Numbered from the stretch's first letter, positions 9,097-18,654 are shown. The stretch is 32,598 bases of DNA from Acidobacteriales bacterium 13_1_40CM_3_55_5 (GCA_001918935.1 MNGW01000054.1:1-32598), one strand, 5' to 3'. Program-made: numbers and translations. The notes: generated by a model not told the origin, from the sequence alone.

Positions 9097-9987
9097 CTAC
9101 TTGCTCCTTTGCAGTTCTCGATACGCTTCGCTTTTTGAAACCCCTATCTCTTTCGCGACCTTCTTCAATGCCGCTTTTTCGTCCAGTTTCTGTTCGGCCA
9201 TGATCTGCTCCAGTCGCTGGCGCACTGTCGCGGACGTCTTTACTGTCTTCTGATCGGTTTCTTCCGCTTTGCCGATCAGCAGAGTAATTTCACCCTTGAT
9301 CTCGTCGCGCGCGTTCAGCGTCCGTAGAACTTCGTACGCCCGACCGCGCAGAAACTCTTCGTGAATCTTGGTGACTTCGCGTGCGATGACAAGGTGCCGT
9401 TCCGCGCCCAGGACTTCCACAATGTCCTCGACAGCTTCTTTCACGCGATGTGGCGCTTCATAAAACACCTGCGTTCGCGGCGACCCCTGAATGCTCTCCA
9501 GCATTTTCCGCCGCTGTCCCCGTTTCGCGGGGAGAAATCCGCTAAATCGAAAGGAGTCGGCTGGCAGGCCACTGGCCACCAGCGCCGCTAGAAACGCGGA
9601 CGCTCCTGGAATCGGCACCACGGGAACGTGATGCCGTATGGCAAGCGAAATCAACCGGAAGCCGGGATCGGAAATCCCCGGCATGCCCGCGTCGGTGACC
9701 AAAGCCACACGCGCCCCTCGCTCCAATTCGAGGACCAGTTCGGCAGAGCGCGTCATTTCATTGTGCTCGTGATAGCTGATGGTGCGGGTGGTAATACCGT
9801 AATGGTTGAGAAGTTTCTGACTCTGCCGCGTGTCCTCACATGCGATCAGGTCGCATTCCTTCAGTACTCGCAGCGCTCGCAGTGTGATGTCTTCCAGGTT
9901 CCCGATGGGAGTTCCCACCAGATAAAGCGCCGCTCCAGAGTCCAGACTGCGAGTAGTTCTCGCGGCGTCGCTGTCTCCGGGCTTCAT
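9097..9987 (-). CDS. rsmI: 16S rRNA (cytidine(1402)-2'-O)-methyltransferase RsmI
   Basis: LYLVGTPIGNLEDITLRALRVLKECDLIACEDTRQSQKLLNHYGI, VTDAGMPGISDPG, IPGASAFLAALVASGLP, FYEAPHR. Confidence 0.96.
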   Translation of the reverse strand: MKPGDSDAARTTRSLDSGAALYLVGTPIGNLEDITLRALRVLKECDLIACEDTRQSQKLLNHYGITTRTISYHEHNEMTRSAELVLELERGARVALVTDAGMPGISDPGFRLISLAIRHHVPVVPIPGASAFLAALVASGLPADSFRFSGFLPAKRGQRRKMLESIQGSPRTQVFYEAPHRVKEAVEDIVEVLGAERHLVIAREVTKIHEEFLRGRAYEVLRTLNARDEIKGEITLLIGKAEETDQKTVKTSATVRQRLEQIMAEQKLDEKAALKKVAKEIGVSKSEAYRELQRSK

Positions 9988-10119
9988 GCACGCGAGTCTA
10001 TCACCGGGTAGAGGACCGCACCTGCCTCGTAAATTGACGCCGCTAGTCCCCAATCCCTAGAATCAAAGACAGAGCAATACCGCGATTGCTGTCGAATTCA
10101 AACAAGCCGTTGGCGAACG

Positions 10120-10147
10120 ACCAAAGACCAACGACCGACGACGGTTG
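10120..10147. repeat. Short heptamer array (accaaag/accaacg/accgacg/acggttg)
   Basis: Four consecutive degenerate 7-mers just upstream of the FmdB-like gene. Confidence 0.6.
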
Positions 10148-10158
10148 TTAGGGAGTCC

Positions 10159-10503
10159 ATGCCACTTTACGAGTACGAGTGCAAGAAATGTCATCACCGG
10201 TTTGAGCGGATCCAGAAATTTTCCGATCGCCATTTGAAGAAGTGTCCTGATTGTGGCGGCCCGGTCGAACAGATGATCTCCGCTCCAGCCGTCCAATTCA
10301 AAGGCACCGGATGGTACGTCACCGATTATCCTAAGAAGTCTTCGGGAGATTCGTCCCGAAATGGTGATTCCAGCGAGAAATCGGGCGGCAAGGACGAAAA
10401 GTCAAAGGACGAGAAGTCGAAATCCGGCGCTGCGAAATCTGACAGTTCGAAATCGGATTCTTCGAAATCCGAAGCCGCTCACAAGAAAAGCGAAAAGAAG
10501 TAA
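10159..10503 (+). CDS. FmdB-family zinc ribbon protein with Lys/Ser-rich low-complexity tail
   Basis: MPLYEYECKKCHHRFERIQKFSDRHLKKCPDCGGPVEQMISAPAVQFKGTGWYVTDY, followed by KSKDEKSKSGAAKSDSSKSDSSKSEAAHKKSEKK. Confidence 0.95.
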   Translation: MPLYEYECKKCHHRFERIQKFSDRHLKKCPDCGGPVEQMISAPAVQFKGTGWYVTDYPKKSSGDSSRNGDSSEKSGGKDEKSKDEKSKSGAAKSDSSKSDSSKSEAAHKKSEKK

Positions 10504-10526
10504 GGCCACTATCTCCAACTCATGTT

Positions 10527-11025
10527 CTATCCCAACGCACTCAATATCTGATTTTCGAATTCATATTCCAGAAGGATGGCAAAGTTGTCGCCCTCAAATT
10601 CCCAGGATTCCGCATACCTGGTGAGATGGAGGTCATACTTGGAGAAAGCCGCCGCATAACGTACGTTGCACGGCTGCGGACATGCGATGAGTCCCGTGGG
10701 ATCCATTCGCAGCACACCTGTCGTCCCGAACAGTGTGGCTGAAGTGACATCTGGCTCCCGCGCAACCCCAATCTGATGAGGCGCTTCGCGAAACGCCCGT
10801 GAATCCCCTTGACGCATATCAGCGAGCACACCCGGATCAGAGCGCTGAAGAGGATTGAGCTACCTTCCTTGCCAGACTTTGTTGTGCACTCTTCCAAATC
10901 GTCCACAGGTCCGCCCCTGACTGTTGAGTTCGATTCACAAATCCGATTGGCAGCACCTCCGATTCACCGCCGCCACAGCCCACCAGAACCATGGTTAGTA
11001 TCAGCGTACGCAGACTCCACCCCAT
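10527..11025 (-). pseudogene. Small lipoprotein gene interrupted by a frameshift
   Basis: ATG at 11025 with upstream GAGGAGGG: MGWSLRTLILTMVLVGCGGGESEVLPIGFVNRTQQSGADLWTIWKSAQQSLARKVA, then a reading-frame change to NPLQRSDPGVLADMRQGDSRAF...NVRYAAAFSKYDLHLTRYAESWEFEGDNFAILLEYEFENQILSALG*. Confidence 0.75.
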
Positions 11026-11182
11026 AGCCCTCCTCGGTTCCCTGCTCAATTGAATCGGCAAGTGGAGCTATTTCTCCATGACTGGATTTAATCGAACGTA
11101 GTTGACCCTCGGTGAGAGACTCTCTGAACCCTCGCACTCCGTATTGTTTGCCGCTCCTCGATTTCTGTGTTAACGTCGCGCC

Positions 11183-11971
11183 TTGGTTGCCCTGATGCAC
11201 GCCCTGTTCAGTCATGAACCGCCAACCAAAACGCAGGTGATGCCTGTCCAGTCCGTCATCCCTGTGCTGCAGGACGCGGCGGTAGCCGCGGTCTACTGCA
11301 GCCGGCGCATGGGCGGCGACTTCTACGATTTCCTGCGAGTTTCTCCCGACCGCGTTGTCATCGGACTACTGGATGTGGCTGGCCGCATTGAGGATAACGG
11401 CGCTATCATTTCAGCCGCCCAGCAGACATTTCGTAGTTTGGCCCCCGAGTTGTTTGCTAAAGAAGACATCAACGAAGCAGATGCTATGAGTGAGCTCGCG
11501 CTCGCGCTCAATCGCACTATCCTTCAATCTCAGGGGAATATCCGATCGTGTCCGGCATTCGCCGCTTGTTATAACGAAAGCCTCGGCACTCTTTGCTATT
11601 TCAACGCGGGCCATACTCCCGGACTGCTTCGGGACCGCACCGGCATCACCGAACTGCCCGCCACCGGCCTGCCTCTGGGATTGTTTTCGCACGCTACTTC
11701 CGACGCTCGCATCGTTGCTTTGGAGCCCGGGGCTTCTCTGCTACTCGTTTCCCTGGGACTGTTGGAAGGCAAATATAAAGACGAAGAATTTGGATTGGGC
11801 CGTTTAAAAGACACGTTTCTACATGCCAACTCCGACGATGCCAGAGAACTTTGCGTCAGCATTATCAATAACGTGCAGCAGTTCATGCGAACTCCTCCCA
11901 TCCACAACGATGTGACCGTACTCGCGCTGGTCCGTGCCGCCACCGCCAAAGCCTTAGCTGTAGCCGGTTGA
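11183..11971 (+). CDS. SpoIIE/RsbU-type PP2C-like serine phosphatase (standalone)
   Basis: MGGDFYDFLRVSPDRVVIGLLDVAG, CYFNAGHTPGLLRDRTGITELPATGLPLGLF, NDVTVLALV. The N-terminal start is uncertain (TTG 11183 or a downstream ATG). Confidence 0.85.
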   Translation: MVALMHALFSHEPPTKTQVMPVQSVIPVLQDAAVAAVYCSRRMGGDFYDFLRVSPDRVVIGLLDVAGRIEDNGAIISAAQQTFRSLAPELFAKEDINEADAMSELALALNRTILQSQGNIRSCPAFAACYNESLGTLCYFNAGHTPGLLRDRTGITELPATGLPLGLFSHATSDARIVALEPGASLLLVSLGLLEGKYKDEEFGLGRLKDTFLHANSDDARELCVSIINNVQQFMRTPPIHNDVTVLALVRAATAKALAVAG

Positions 11972-12098
11972 AGCCTATTCCGGGCTCTTCAAGAGGCCCA
12001 GGCACTGGCTCACCCTTCGGGTTCAGAGGTACAATTTACTAAGGTCATCCTCCCAGAAACCTGCGACCAGATACTGTGGCATGGCCTCCGGAATACCT

Positions 12099-13187
12099 AT
12101 GCGAAAATTTTTCCCTTGTTTGTTGCTTTGCCTTCTTTCGGTGCCTACTTTTCTCACTGCGGATACCGTGGTTGAGGAAATCATTGCCCGCGTCAACAAT
12201 CAGATCATCACCCGCACCGAGTATCAACGCAGCAGAGAACAGTTGAAACAGGAGGCGCAACAGCAGGATCCGGCCAATGCGAACAAAACATATTCCGAGC
12301 GTGAGAAGGACGTCCTCCGCGATCTGATCGATCAGCAACTACTCCTGGAGAAAGGCAAAGACCTGGGCATCACGGCGGATACCGAGCTGATCAAAAAACT
12401 GGATGAGATGCGCAAAGAGATGAAGCTGGAGAGCATGGACGATCTGGAAAAAGCGGCTCAATCCCAGGGAATTTCATTCGAAGACTTTAAGCTGAATATG
12501 CGCAATCAGATAATCACTCAACAGGTGATCGGCAGAGAAGTTGGCCAGAGGATGACCATTCCGAAAGAAGAAATTCAGAAGTTTTACGACGAGCACAAGA
12601 GCGAAATGGAGCAGCCCGAACAGATTCGTGTGAGCGAAATCCTGGTCTCGACGGAAAAGAAAGGCGACGCAGACACCAGCGATGATTCGCAACGACTAGC
12701 CGCAGCAGAAGCTAAAGCGAAAGACTTGCTCGCGCAAATCCGCAAGGGGACGAGTTTTGAGGACGCCGCTAAGAAGAATTCCGATGGTCCTACTGCCGCC
12801 CAGGGCGGCGATCTCGGGGGATTCAAGCGAGGCACCTTGGCTAAAGAACTCGAAGACAAGACGTTTGCCATGAAGGCGGGCGAAGTCTCAGATATTATCC
12901 GCACCAAGCAGGGTTTCGTCATCCTGAAAGTCGCGGAGCATCATAACGCCGGCGTCCCGCCCCTGAGCGAAATCGAAGGCCGTATCCAGGACGCGATTTA
13001 TATGCGCAAGCTTCAACCTGCCCTGCGCGCCTACCTGCAAAAACTACGTGAGGAAGCTTACATCGACATCAAAACCGGCTACGTCGACACCGGTGCCAGC
13101 CCCAATCAAACCAAGCCCATCGAGACCCTGGCCAAGGATGCCACCGCCAAACAACTCAAAAAGAAGAAAAAATTCGGGGTGTTTTAG
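12099..13187 (+). CDS. SurA/PpiC-type peptidylprolyl isomerase, exported
   Basis: Signal peptide MRKFFPCLLLCLLSVPTFLTA; SurA_N-like VEEIIARVNNQIITRTEY; parvulin block ILVSTEKK...GGDLGGFKRGTLAKELEDKTFAMKAGEVSDIIRTKQGFVILKV. Confidence 0.93.
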   Translation: MRKFFPCLLLCLLSVPTFLTADTVVEEIIARVNNQIITRTEYQRSREQLKQEAQQQDPANANKTYSEREKDVLRDLIDQQLLLEKGKDLGITADTELIKKLDEMRKEMKLESMDDLEKAAQSQGISFEDFKLNMRNQIITQQVIGREVGQRMTIPKEEIQKFYDEHKSEMEQPEQIRVSEILVSTEKKGDADTSDDSQRLAAAEAKAKDLLAQIRKGTSFEDAAKKNSDGPTAAQGGDLGGFKRGTLAKELEDKTFAMKAGEVSDIIRTKQGFVILKVAEHHNAGVPPLSEIEGRIQDAIYMRKLQPALRAYLQKLREEAYIDIKTGYVDTGASPNQTKPIETLAKDATAKQLKKKKKFGVF

Positions 13188-13273
13188 TTTAAGCTGGTTA
13201 GGATCTCGCATTACAACCCTCCACGAGCTCGGCGATACCGTATGGCGTTTGAAGATCAAAAACATAAGGCCCT

Positions 13274-14368
13274 ATGAAGGATTTTTTTCTAGCGGATTGC
13301 GCTCAGCACGAAAATAAGGTCCTCACTTCCAGCTTCGTAGTGGTCTCCAAACAGGTCAAGCCCAAGAAGACCGGAGAGCCCTACCTCGCGTTAACCCTCG
13401 GCGATCGTACCGGACAGGTGGAAGCCAAAATGTGGGACAACGTCGAGGACGCGCTGGACGTCTTCGAGCAAGACGACTTCATTAAGATCAAGGGCCTCCT
13501 GAACAAATATAAGAACCGTTTTCAGATTACCATCCACAAACTTCGGCGCTTGGGCGATTCGGAAGTTGACTTCGCGGATTATCTACCCAAAACCACCAAG
13601 GATATCGGCGAGCTGTGGCAGACTTTGGCAGGTTTCGTAGCCAATTTTCAGGATCCCTGTCTCAAGGCTCTGGTCGAGGCTTTCATGAGCGATCCCGATA
13701 TCGCCGAAGCTTACCGCACCGCCCCGGCCGCCAAAACTTTGCATCATGCTTACATCGGCGGGCTGCTCGATCACGTAGTGTCACTTTTCCGCTCCTGCGA
13801 TTTGATTTGCCGCAATTATCCTCAGATCAATCGTGATCTGCTGCTTACGGGAGCGTTCCTGCACGACATCGGAAAAATTCACGAACTCGCGTACAACCGT
13901 TCTTTCTCTTACACCACCCGCGGCCAATTGCTCGGACACATGGTGATCGAGTTGGAAATGGTGCACGCCAAAATCGCGCAAGTTCCGAACTTCCCCAGCG
14001 AACTCAAGACGTTGGTCGAACACCTCATCATTAGTCATCACGGTCAGTACGAGTTCGGTTCCCCGAAGCTGCCGATGTTTCCTGAAGCCCTAGTGTTGCA
14101 CTATCTTGACGATCTCGACTCCAAAATGGAGAGTATGCGCGCCCACTTCGCGCGCGAAGTTTGTTCCGAGGGCGTGTGGACGGGCTACAACCCTTCCCTC
14201 GCTCGTCCGCTCTTGAATACGGCCAAATTTCTGGAGAAAAAACCCGCTGCTGAAGCTGCATCCGTCGAGGCTTCCGGAACTCAGGCTGCTGCCACGATGA
14301 CTGAGTCGTCCGAACCAGCCGTGAACACTGATTCGATGGCTGCCGCTGCTGGCCCGGAAAAGATTTGA
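13274..14368 (+). CDS. YhaM-like 3'-5' exoribonuclease (OB-fold + HD domain)
   Basis: OB-like N-terminus LALTLGDRTGQVEAKMWDN; HD motifs HHAYIGGLLDHVVSL, GAFLHDIGKIHEL, ISHHGQYEFGSPK. Confidence 0.93.
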   Translation: MKDFFLADCAQHENKVLTSSFVVVSKQVKPKKTGEPYLALTLGDRTGQVEAKMWDNVEDALDVFEQDDFIKIKGLLNKYKNRFQITIHKLRRLGDSEVDFADYLPKTTKDIGELWQTLAGFVANFQDPCLKALVEAFMSDPDIAEAYRTAPAAKTLHHAYIGGLLDHVVSLFRSCDLICRNYPQINRDLLLTGAFLHDIGKIHELAYNRSFSYTTRGQLLGHMVIELEMVHAKIAQVPNFPSELKTLVEHLIISHHGQYEFGSPKLPMFPEALVLHYLDDLDSKMESMRAHFAREVCSEGVWTGYNPSLARPLLNTAKFLEKKPAAEAASVEASGTQAAATMTESSEPAVNTDSMAAAAGPEKI

Positions 14369-14471
14369 TTCCCGAATGTGGAAATTGCGGTTACTCGCCC
14401 GTCGCGCACTCCATACGACAATTGCACGTGGTCCCATCTTTCTGGTAAACATCCCCAATGGAGGTAATCGT

Positions 14472-15140
14472 ATGCGATCGCGCTGGATAAAACTCACCCT
14501 GGGCCTCTATCTATCTCTCGTATTGATAGCTTGCAGCAACAAAGCTCCCGAATCGACGGATACCAATCAGCCCGCTACTTCTACGACTAACACCGCCAAA
14601 ACTCAGCAAGCCAAACCGAAAGCAGCAGCCGTATCAGTTGTCGTTCCCGCGGGAACTGTGGTGACCGTGCGGCTGGGCCAGGCTTTGGGCTCGAAAATCA
14701 GCACGCCCGGAGAAACCTTCGCCGCCACCCTGGCTAGTCCCGTGACAGTCGGTGGCAATACTGTCATACCGATCGGTGCAAATGCTTCCGGCATAGTGGT
14801 GGATGCGAAGCCTCTGGGAAAGTTCAAGGGCGCTGCCACTCTGGATCTTAAGCTGACTTCGATTAACGTCAACGGCGCCGACCATAACGTTGAAACCTCC
14901 GCTCTGATCCGCACCGCGAAAGGCAAGGGAAAACGCACTGCCACCATGATCGGCGGCGGCGCGGGCCTCGGCGCGCTCATCGGCGGATTAGCCGGAGGCG
15001 GCAAAGGTGCCGCCATCGGTGCAGTCGCTGGCGCTGGCGCCGGCACTGCCGGTACGGTATTCACCGGCAATAAGGACGTTGTCCTGCCTGCTGAGTCCGC
15101 GCTCAGCTTTAGACTCAATCAGCCGCTGGAATTGAGATAG
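14472..15140 (+). CDS. Lipoprotein with glycine-zipper segment
   Basis: MRSRWIKLTLGLYLSLVLIACSNK lipobox; GGGAGLGALIGGLAGGGKGAAIGAVAGAGAGTAG glycine zipper. Confidence 0.85.
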   Translation: MRSRWIKLTLGLYLSLVLIACSNKAPESTDTNQPATSTTNTAKTQQAKPKAAAVSVVVPAGTVVTVRLGQALGSKISTPGETFAATLASPVTVGGNTVIPIGANASGIVVDAKPLGKFKGAATLDLKLTSINVNGADHNVETSALIRTAKGKGKRTATMIGGGAGLGALIGGLAGGGKGAAIGAVAGAGAGTAGTVFTGNKDVVLPAESALSFRLNQPLELR

Positions 15141-15155
15141 GGGCTTTCGGATTTA

Positions 15156-15190
15156 AATAGCCCACGGCCCGGGCCGTGGGTTATTTTTTT
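15156..15190 (+). terminator. Intrinsic-terminator-like palindrome followed by T-run
   Basis: aatagcccacggcccgggccgtgggttattttttt: 20-bp perfect palindrome cccacggcccgggccgtggg, extended to 30 bp with one wobble, then T7. Confidence 0.85.
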
Positions 15191-15196
15191 ACTGCC

Positions 15197-15892
15197 ATGC
15201 TCGACTTAGGTGGCTTCAAAGTTCTGACGTTCGACTGTTACGGCACTCTGATTGACTGGGAAACCGGCATCTTCTCCGCGCTGCGTCCTATCCTCGCGGC
15301 ACATGGCAAGTCCATCACTGACTCCGCCCTCCTTGAGCTATATTCCGACCTGGAAGTTGAAGCTGAGCGGGGAGAATTCCAATCCTATCGTGAAGTATTG
15401 CAGTCCGTGGTCCGCGGCTTCGGACAACGTTTGGGATTTTCTCCCACCACCGCCGAAATACGTTCTCTCCCGCAATCGCTCGCCACCTGGCGCCCCTTCC
15501 CGGACACCTTACCCGCCCTTCTCGAATTGAAACAGCGCTATCAGCTTGCGGTGATTTCCAATGTGGATGATGATCTGTTCGCCTCTACCGCGCCGCAACT
15601 CAAAGTATCTTTCAACCACGTGATTACCGCCGGGCAAGCTCGCTGTTACAAGCCTTGCCTCGAAATCTTCAAAATGGCTCTAGGCCGGATCGGTGTACCC
15701 CCTGCCCAGGTGCTTCACATTGGCCAAAGCATTTATCACGACGTGATTCCGGCCAAATCGCTTGGAATCTCCACCGTCTGGGTAAATCGGCCTTCGCCTA
15801 GACCAGGCGCCGGTGCCGCCAAAGCTGCTTCAGCAAACCCTGATCTGGAAGTTGCCAACCTAACCACTCTGCTCACTCAAACTAAGAGTTAA
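15197..15892 (+). CDS. HAD family hydrolase (haloacid dehalogenase type II-like)
   Basis: VLTFDCYGTLIDWETGI (motif I), AVISNVDDDLF (motif II), CYKPCLEIFKMAL (motif III), HIGQSIYHDVIPAKSLGI (motif IV). Confidence 0.93.
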   Translation: MLDLGGFKVLTFDCYGTLIDWETGIFSALRPILAAHGKSITDSALLELYSDLEVEAERGEFQSYREVLQSVVRGFGQRLGFSPTTAEIRSLPQSLATWRPFPDTLPALLELKQRYQLAVISNVDDDLFASTAPQLKVSFNHVITAGQARCYKPCLEIFKMALGRIGVPPAQVLHIGQSIYHDVIPAKSLGISTVWVNRPSPRPGAGAAKAASANPDLEVANLTTLLTQTKS

Positions 15893-16016
15893 GAACCAGC
15901 AACAGAGAACTGCCTTTTTTCAAATCATGCCCGAATACCCTGCACTCCGGTATTAAACTGCTGTGGTTTGATTCGACGCCGTCATTCTGATTGCCGCTTT
16001 CAAAATTGGAGCTGAA

Positions 16017-17231
16017 ATGTCCGTCACCACACGCATTAATCCTCTTTCCTACCTCACGGAGCAATTGGACGATCTCAAAGCCAAGGGCACGTACTTCCGC
16101 CTCCGAGTGCTGGAGGACGAGCAGGCCCCCGTCTGCACTTTCGACGGCAGGAAAGTGATTAACCTGGCGTCCAACAATTACCTGGGTCTGACTACCCATC
16201 CCAGGCTGCGCGAAGCCGCGCTCGAAGCCACCCGCAAATATGGGGTGGGATCAGGCGCAGTGCGCACTATCGCCGGCACCATGAAAATCCATATGGAACT
16301 GGAAGAGAAAATCGCGCGCTTCAAAAACGTCGAGGCTTGCGTGGTCTTTCAGTCCGGCTTTGCCGCCAATGCGGGCACAGTCTCGGCGGTGCTGGGCAAA
16401 GACGATTTCATCATCTCGGACCAGTTGAATCATGCTTCCATCATCGACGGAGCGCGGTTGTCCAAAGCGAAAATTCTGGTCTTCCGGCATAAAGATATTG
16501 GCCATGCCGAGGAGCAACTGGCCAGCGTCAAGCATCAGCCAGGCAGAAAGTTGCTGATCTCGGACGGCGTCTTTTCCATGGACGGCGACATCGGCCCTCT
16601 GCCGCAACTTTGCGATCTGGCCGAAAGATACGGCGCCATCATGATGGTTGACGACGCCCACGCTTCCGGCGTGCTAGGCCGCAACGGCCGAGGCACTATT
16701 GACCATTTCAACGTACACGGGCGCGTCGATATCCAGGTAGGCACGCTCTCGAAAGCCGTGGGCGCACTAGGCGGATACGTTTGCGGCTCCCGTGATCTGA
16801 TTGATTTTCTGTATCATCGTGCGCGCCCGTTTCTGTTTTCCACGTCGCATCCGCCGTCTGTGGCTGCTACTTGCATAGCTGCATTCGAGGTTCTGGAAAA
16901 CGAACCCGAGCGCATCGAAAAGCTTTGGGAGAACACTCGCTTCTGGAAAAAAGAACTAGGCCTGCTTGGATTTGATATTGGCGGCCGCACCACTCCGGCC
17001 AGTGAGACCCCGATCACGCCCATCATCATCGGCGACAGCAAGCTCACTATGGACTTCTCCCGCGAACTGTTTCAGGAATGCGTCCTAGGCACGGGCATCA
17101 CCTTTCCCACCGTGCCGGAAGGCAAAGCCCGCATCCGAACCATCATGACGGCAACGCACAAAAAAGCAGAATTGGATCAGGCACTCGAGGTGCTAAAGAA
17201 AGTAGGAAAGCGAATGGGAATATTGGCGTGA
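16017..17231 (+). CDS. kbl: Glycine C-acetyltransferase (2-amino-3-ketobutyrate CoA ligase)
   Basis: 404 aa; INLASNNYLGLTTHPRLREAA, GSGAVRTIAGTMKIHMELEEKIARF, SDQLNHASIIDGARLSKAK, DDAHASGVLGRNGRGT, TLSKAVGALGGYV. Confidence 0.94.
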   Translation: MSVTTRINPLSYLTEQLDDLKAKGTYFRLRVLEDEQAPVCTFDGRKVINLASNNYLGLTTHPRLREAALEATRKYGVGSGAVRTIAGTMKIHMELEEKIARFKNVEACVVFQSGFAANAGTVSAVLGKDDFIISDQLNHASIIDGARLSKAKILVFRHKDIGHAEEQLASVKHQPGRKLLISDGVFSMDGDIGPLPQLCDLAERYGAIMMVDDAHASGVLGRNGRGTIDHFNVHGRVDIQVGTLSKAVGALGGYVCGSRDLIDFLYHRARPFLFSTSHPPSVAATCIAAFEVLENEPERIEKLWENTRFWKKELGLLGFDIGGRTTPASETPITPIIIGDSKLTMDFSRELFQECVLGTGITFPTVPEGKARIRTIMTATHKKAELDQALEVLKKVGKRMGILA

Positions 17232-17296
17232 TTAATAGCCAGAAGCTACTTACGCAAACAAAAAGCGTTGCCCGGCAGCAATGCCGACGTCCTGGC

Positions 17297-17314
17297 ATGT
17301 TCCACGTGGAACAT
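17297..17314. promoter_or_regulatory. parS-like centromere site
   Basis: ATGTTCCACGTGGAACAT: perfect palindrome with core TGTTCCACGTGGAACA (17298-17313), matching the bacterial chromosomal parS consensus (TGTTNCACGTGAAACA and close variants). Confidence 0.85.
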
Positions 17315-17334
17315 TACGGCGATTTGTCAGCCGA

Positions 17335-18642
17335 CTACGCCCTGTACTGAATGACCCCGCCGACGATCGTCGCGACTACTTTCCCCGTGAACTGCCAGCC
17401 ATTGAACGGCGTGTTGCGTGATTTGGACAGAGACTTCGAGGCGTCGAAGGTCCAGCGTTTCTTGGGATCGAAAATAGTGACATCAGCGTAGCTGCCGCGC
17501 GCGAGCGTTCCACGACCTCGCAGATCGACCACGCGCGTCGGCCCCGCGGTGAACAACTCCACGATTCGCGCCAGCGGAATCTTCTGCTCACGATGCAGGC
17601 GCGTAATCGCCATTCCCAGCGCCGTCTCCAAACCTATAATTCCGAATAGGGCGCGTTCAAACTCGATAATTTTTTCATGTGGCGCATGCGGCGCGTGATC
17701 GGTGGCAATGGCGTCCACGGTGCCGTCGGCCAGAGCTACGAGCAATGCTTCGCGATCCGCTGCGGAGCGCAAAGGTGGGTTCATTTTGAAGTTGGTGTCA
17801 TACTCGCCGACATTTTCATCGATCAACGCGAAGTGATGTGGAGTGACCTCGCAGGTAACACGGACCCGGCTACGCTTTCCCCGCCGGACCGCCTTCAGCG
17901 CGTCAGCGGTTGAGAGATGAGCGACGTGCAGGCGTGCCCCGGTGAACTGCTGGGCCAATTGCACATCGCGTTCCACGATCGAAGCTTCAGCAGCGGCTTT
18001 CATCCCACGCAGTCCCAGGCGAAAGGCAGTCGGACCATCATTTATCGAACAGTTTTCGGTCATGCGAGTGTCCTCCGCGTGCTGAATTACTGGAAGATTG
18101 ATCTCGGAGGCTACACGCAAGGTCTCGCGCATGATGTCATCACTCAGGATGGGCTTACCGTCGTCAGTGACAGCGACGGCGCCTGCCCGTTGCAAGCCAC
18201 GAAAGTCGGTAAGCACAGCGCCCTTACTGGCATGGGTCGCGGCCGCCACGGGGAAAACGTTGACCACCGCGCCGCGCTCCGACTGCTGCAACCATGTGAT
18301 CCATTCTGGCGAATCTAGTATTGGCTGGGTGTTTGGCATGCAGCAGACAGAGGTAAATCCGCCAGCCGCGGCGGCGGCAGTGCCGGTGGCGATGGTTTCT
18401 TTGTAAACCTGACCGGGCTCGCGTAGGTGAACATGCAGATCAATGAAGCCGGGAGCAATGATAAGACCACGAGCATCAAACTTTTCGTTAGCGCCGCCAC
18501 GAATTTTGTTCGGCAAAGCGATTTCTGCGACGCGTCCATCGCGCAGCAGAACGTCCATGAGAGCGTCGATCTTCGAAGCGGGATCGATAAGGCGACCGCC
18601 CCGGATCAGTAGCGAACCCAAATTGGATTTGTCTCGTGCCAT
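17335..18642 (-). CDS. pyrC: Dihydroorotase
   Basis: 435 aa; APGFIDLHVHLREPGQVYKETI, HAEDTRMTENCSINDGP, HVAHLSTADAL, CEVTPHHF, AIATDHAPHAPHEK. Confidence 0.96.
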   Translation of the reverse strand: MARDKSNLGSLLIRGGRLIDPASKIDALMDVLLRDGRVAEIALPNKIRGGANEKFDARGLIIAPGFIDLHVHLREPGQVYKETIATGTAAAAAGGFTSVCCMPNTQPILDSPEWITWLQQSERGAVVNVFPVAAATHASKGAVLTDFRGLQRAGAVAVTDDGKPILSDDIMRETLRVASEINLPVIQHAEDTRMTENCSINDGPTAFRLGLRGMKAAAEASIVERDVQLAQQFTGARLHVAHLSTADALKAVRRGKRSRVRVTCEVTPHHFALIDENVGEYDTNFKMNPPLRSAADREALLVALADGTVDAIATDHAPHAPHEKIIEFERALFGIIGLETALGMAITRLHREQKIPLARIVELFTAGPTRVVDLRGRGTLARGSYADVTIFDPKKRWTFDASKSLSKSRNTPFNGWQFTGKVVATIVGGVIQYRA

Positions 18643-18654
18643 TCAATCGTGAAT

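Noticed and set aside
10361-10503. Lys/Ser-rich repetitive DNA in the FmdB-like gene as another heptamer array
   Set aside because: Periodicity follows codons (KSKDEKSK/SDSSKSDSSK) in an open frame; better explained as a low-complexity protein tail.
11183-11971. SpoIIE phosphatase as part of a partner-switching system
   Set aside because: No STAS anti-sigma antagonist or HATPase anti-sigma gene nearby; no basis to claim a system.
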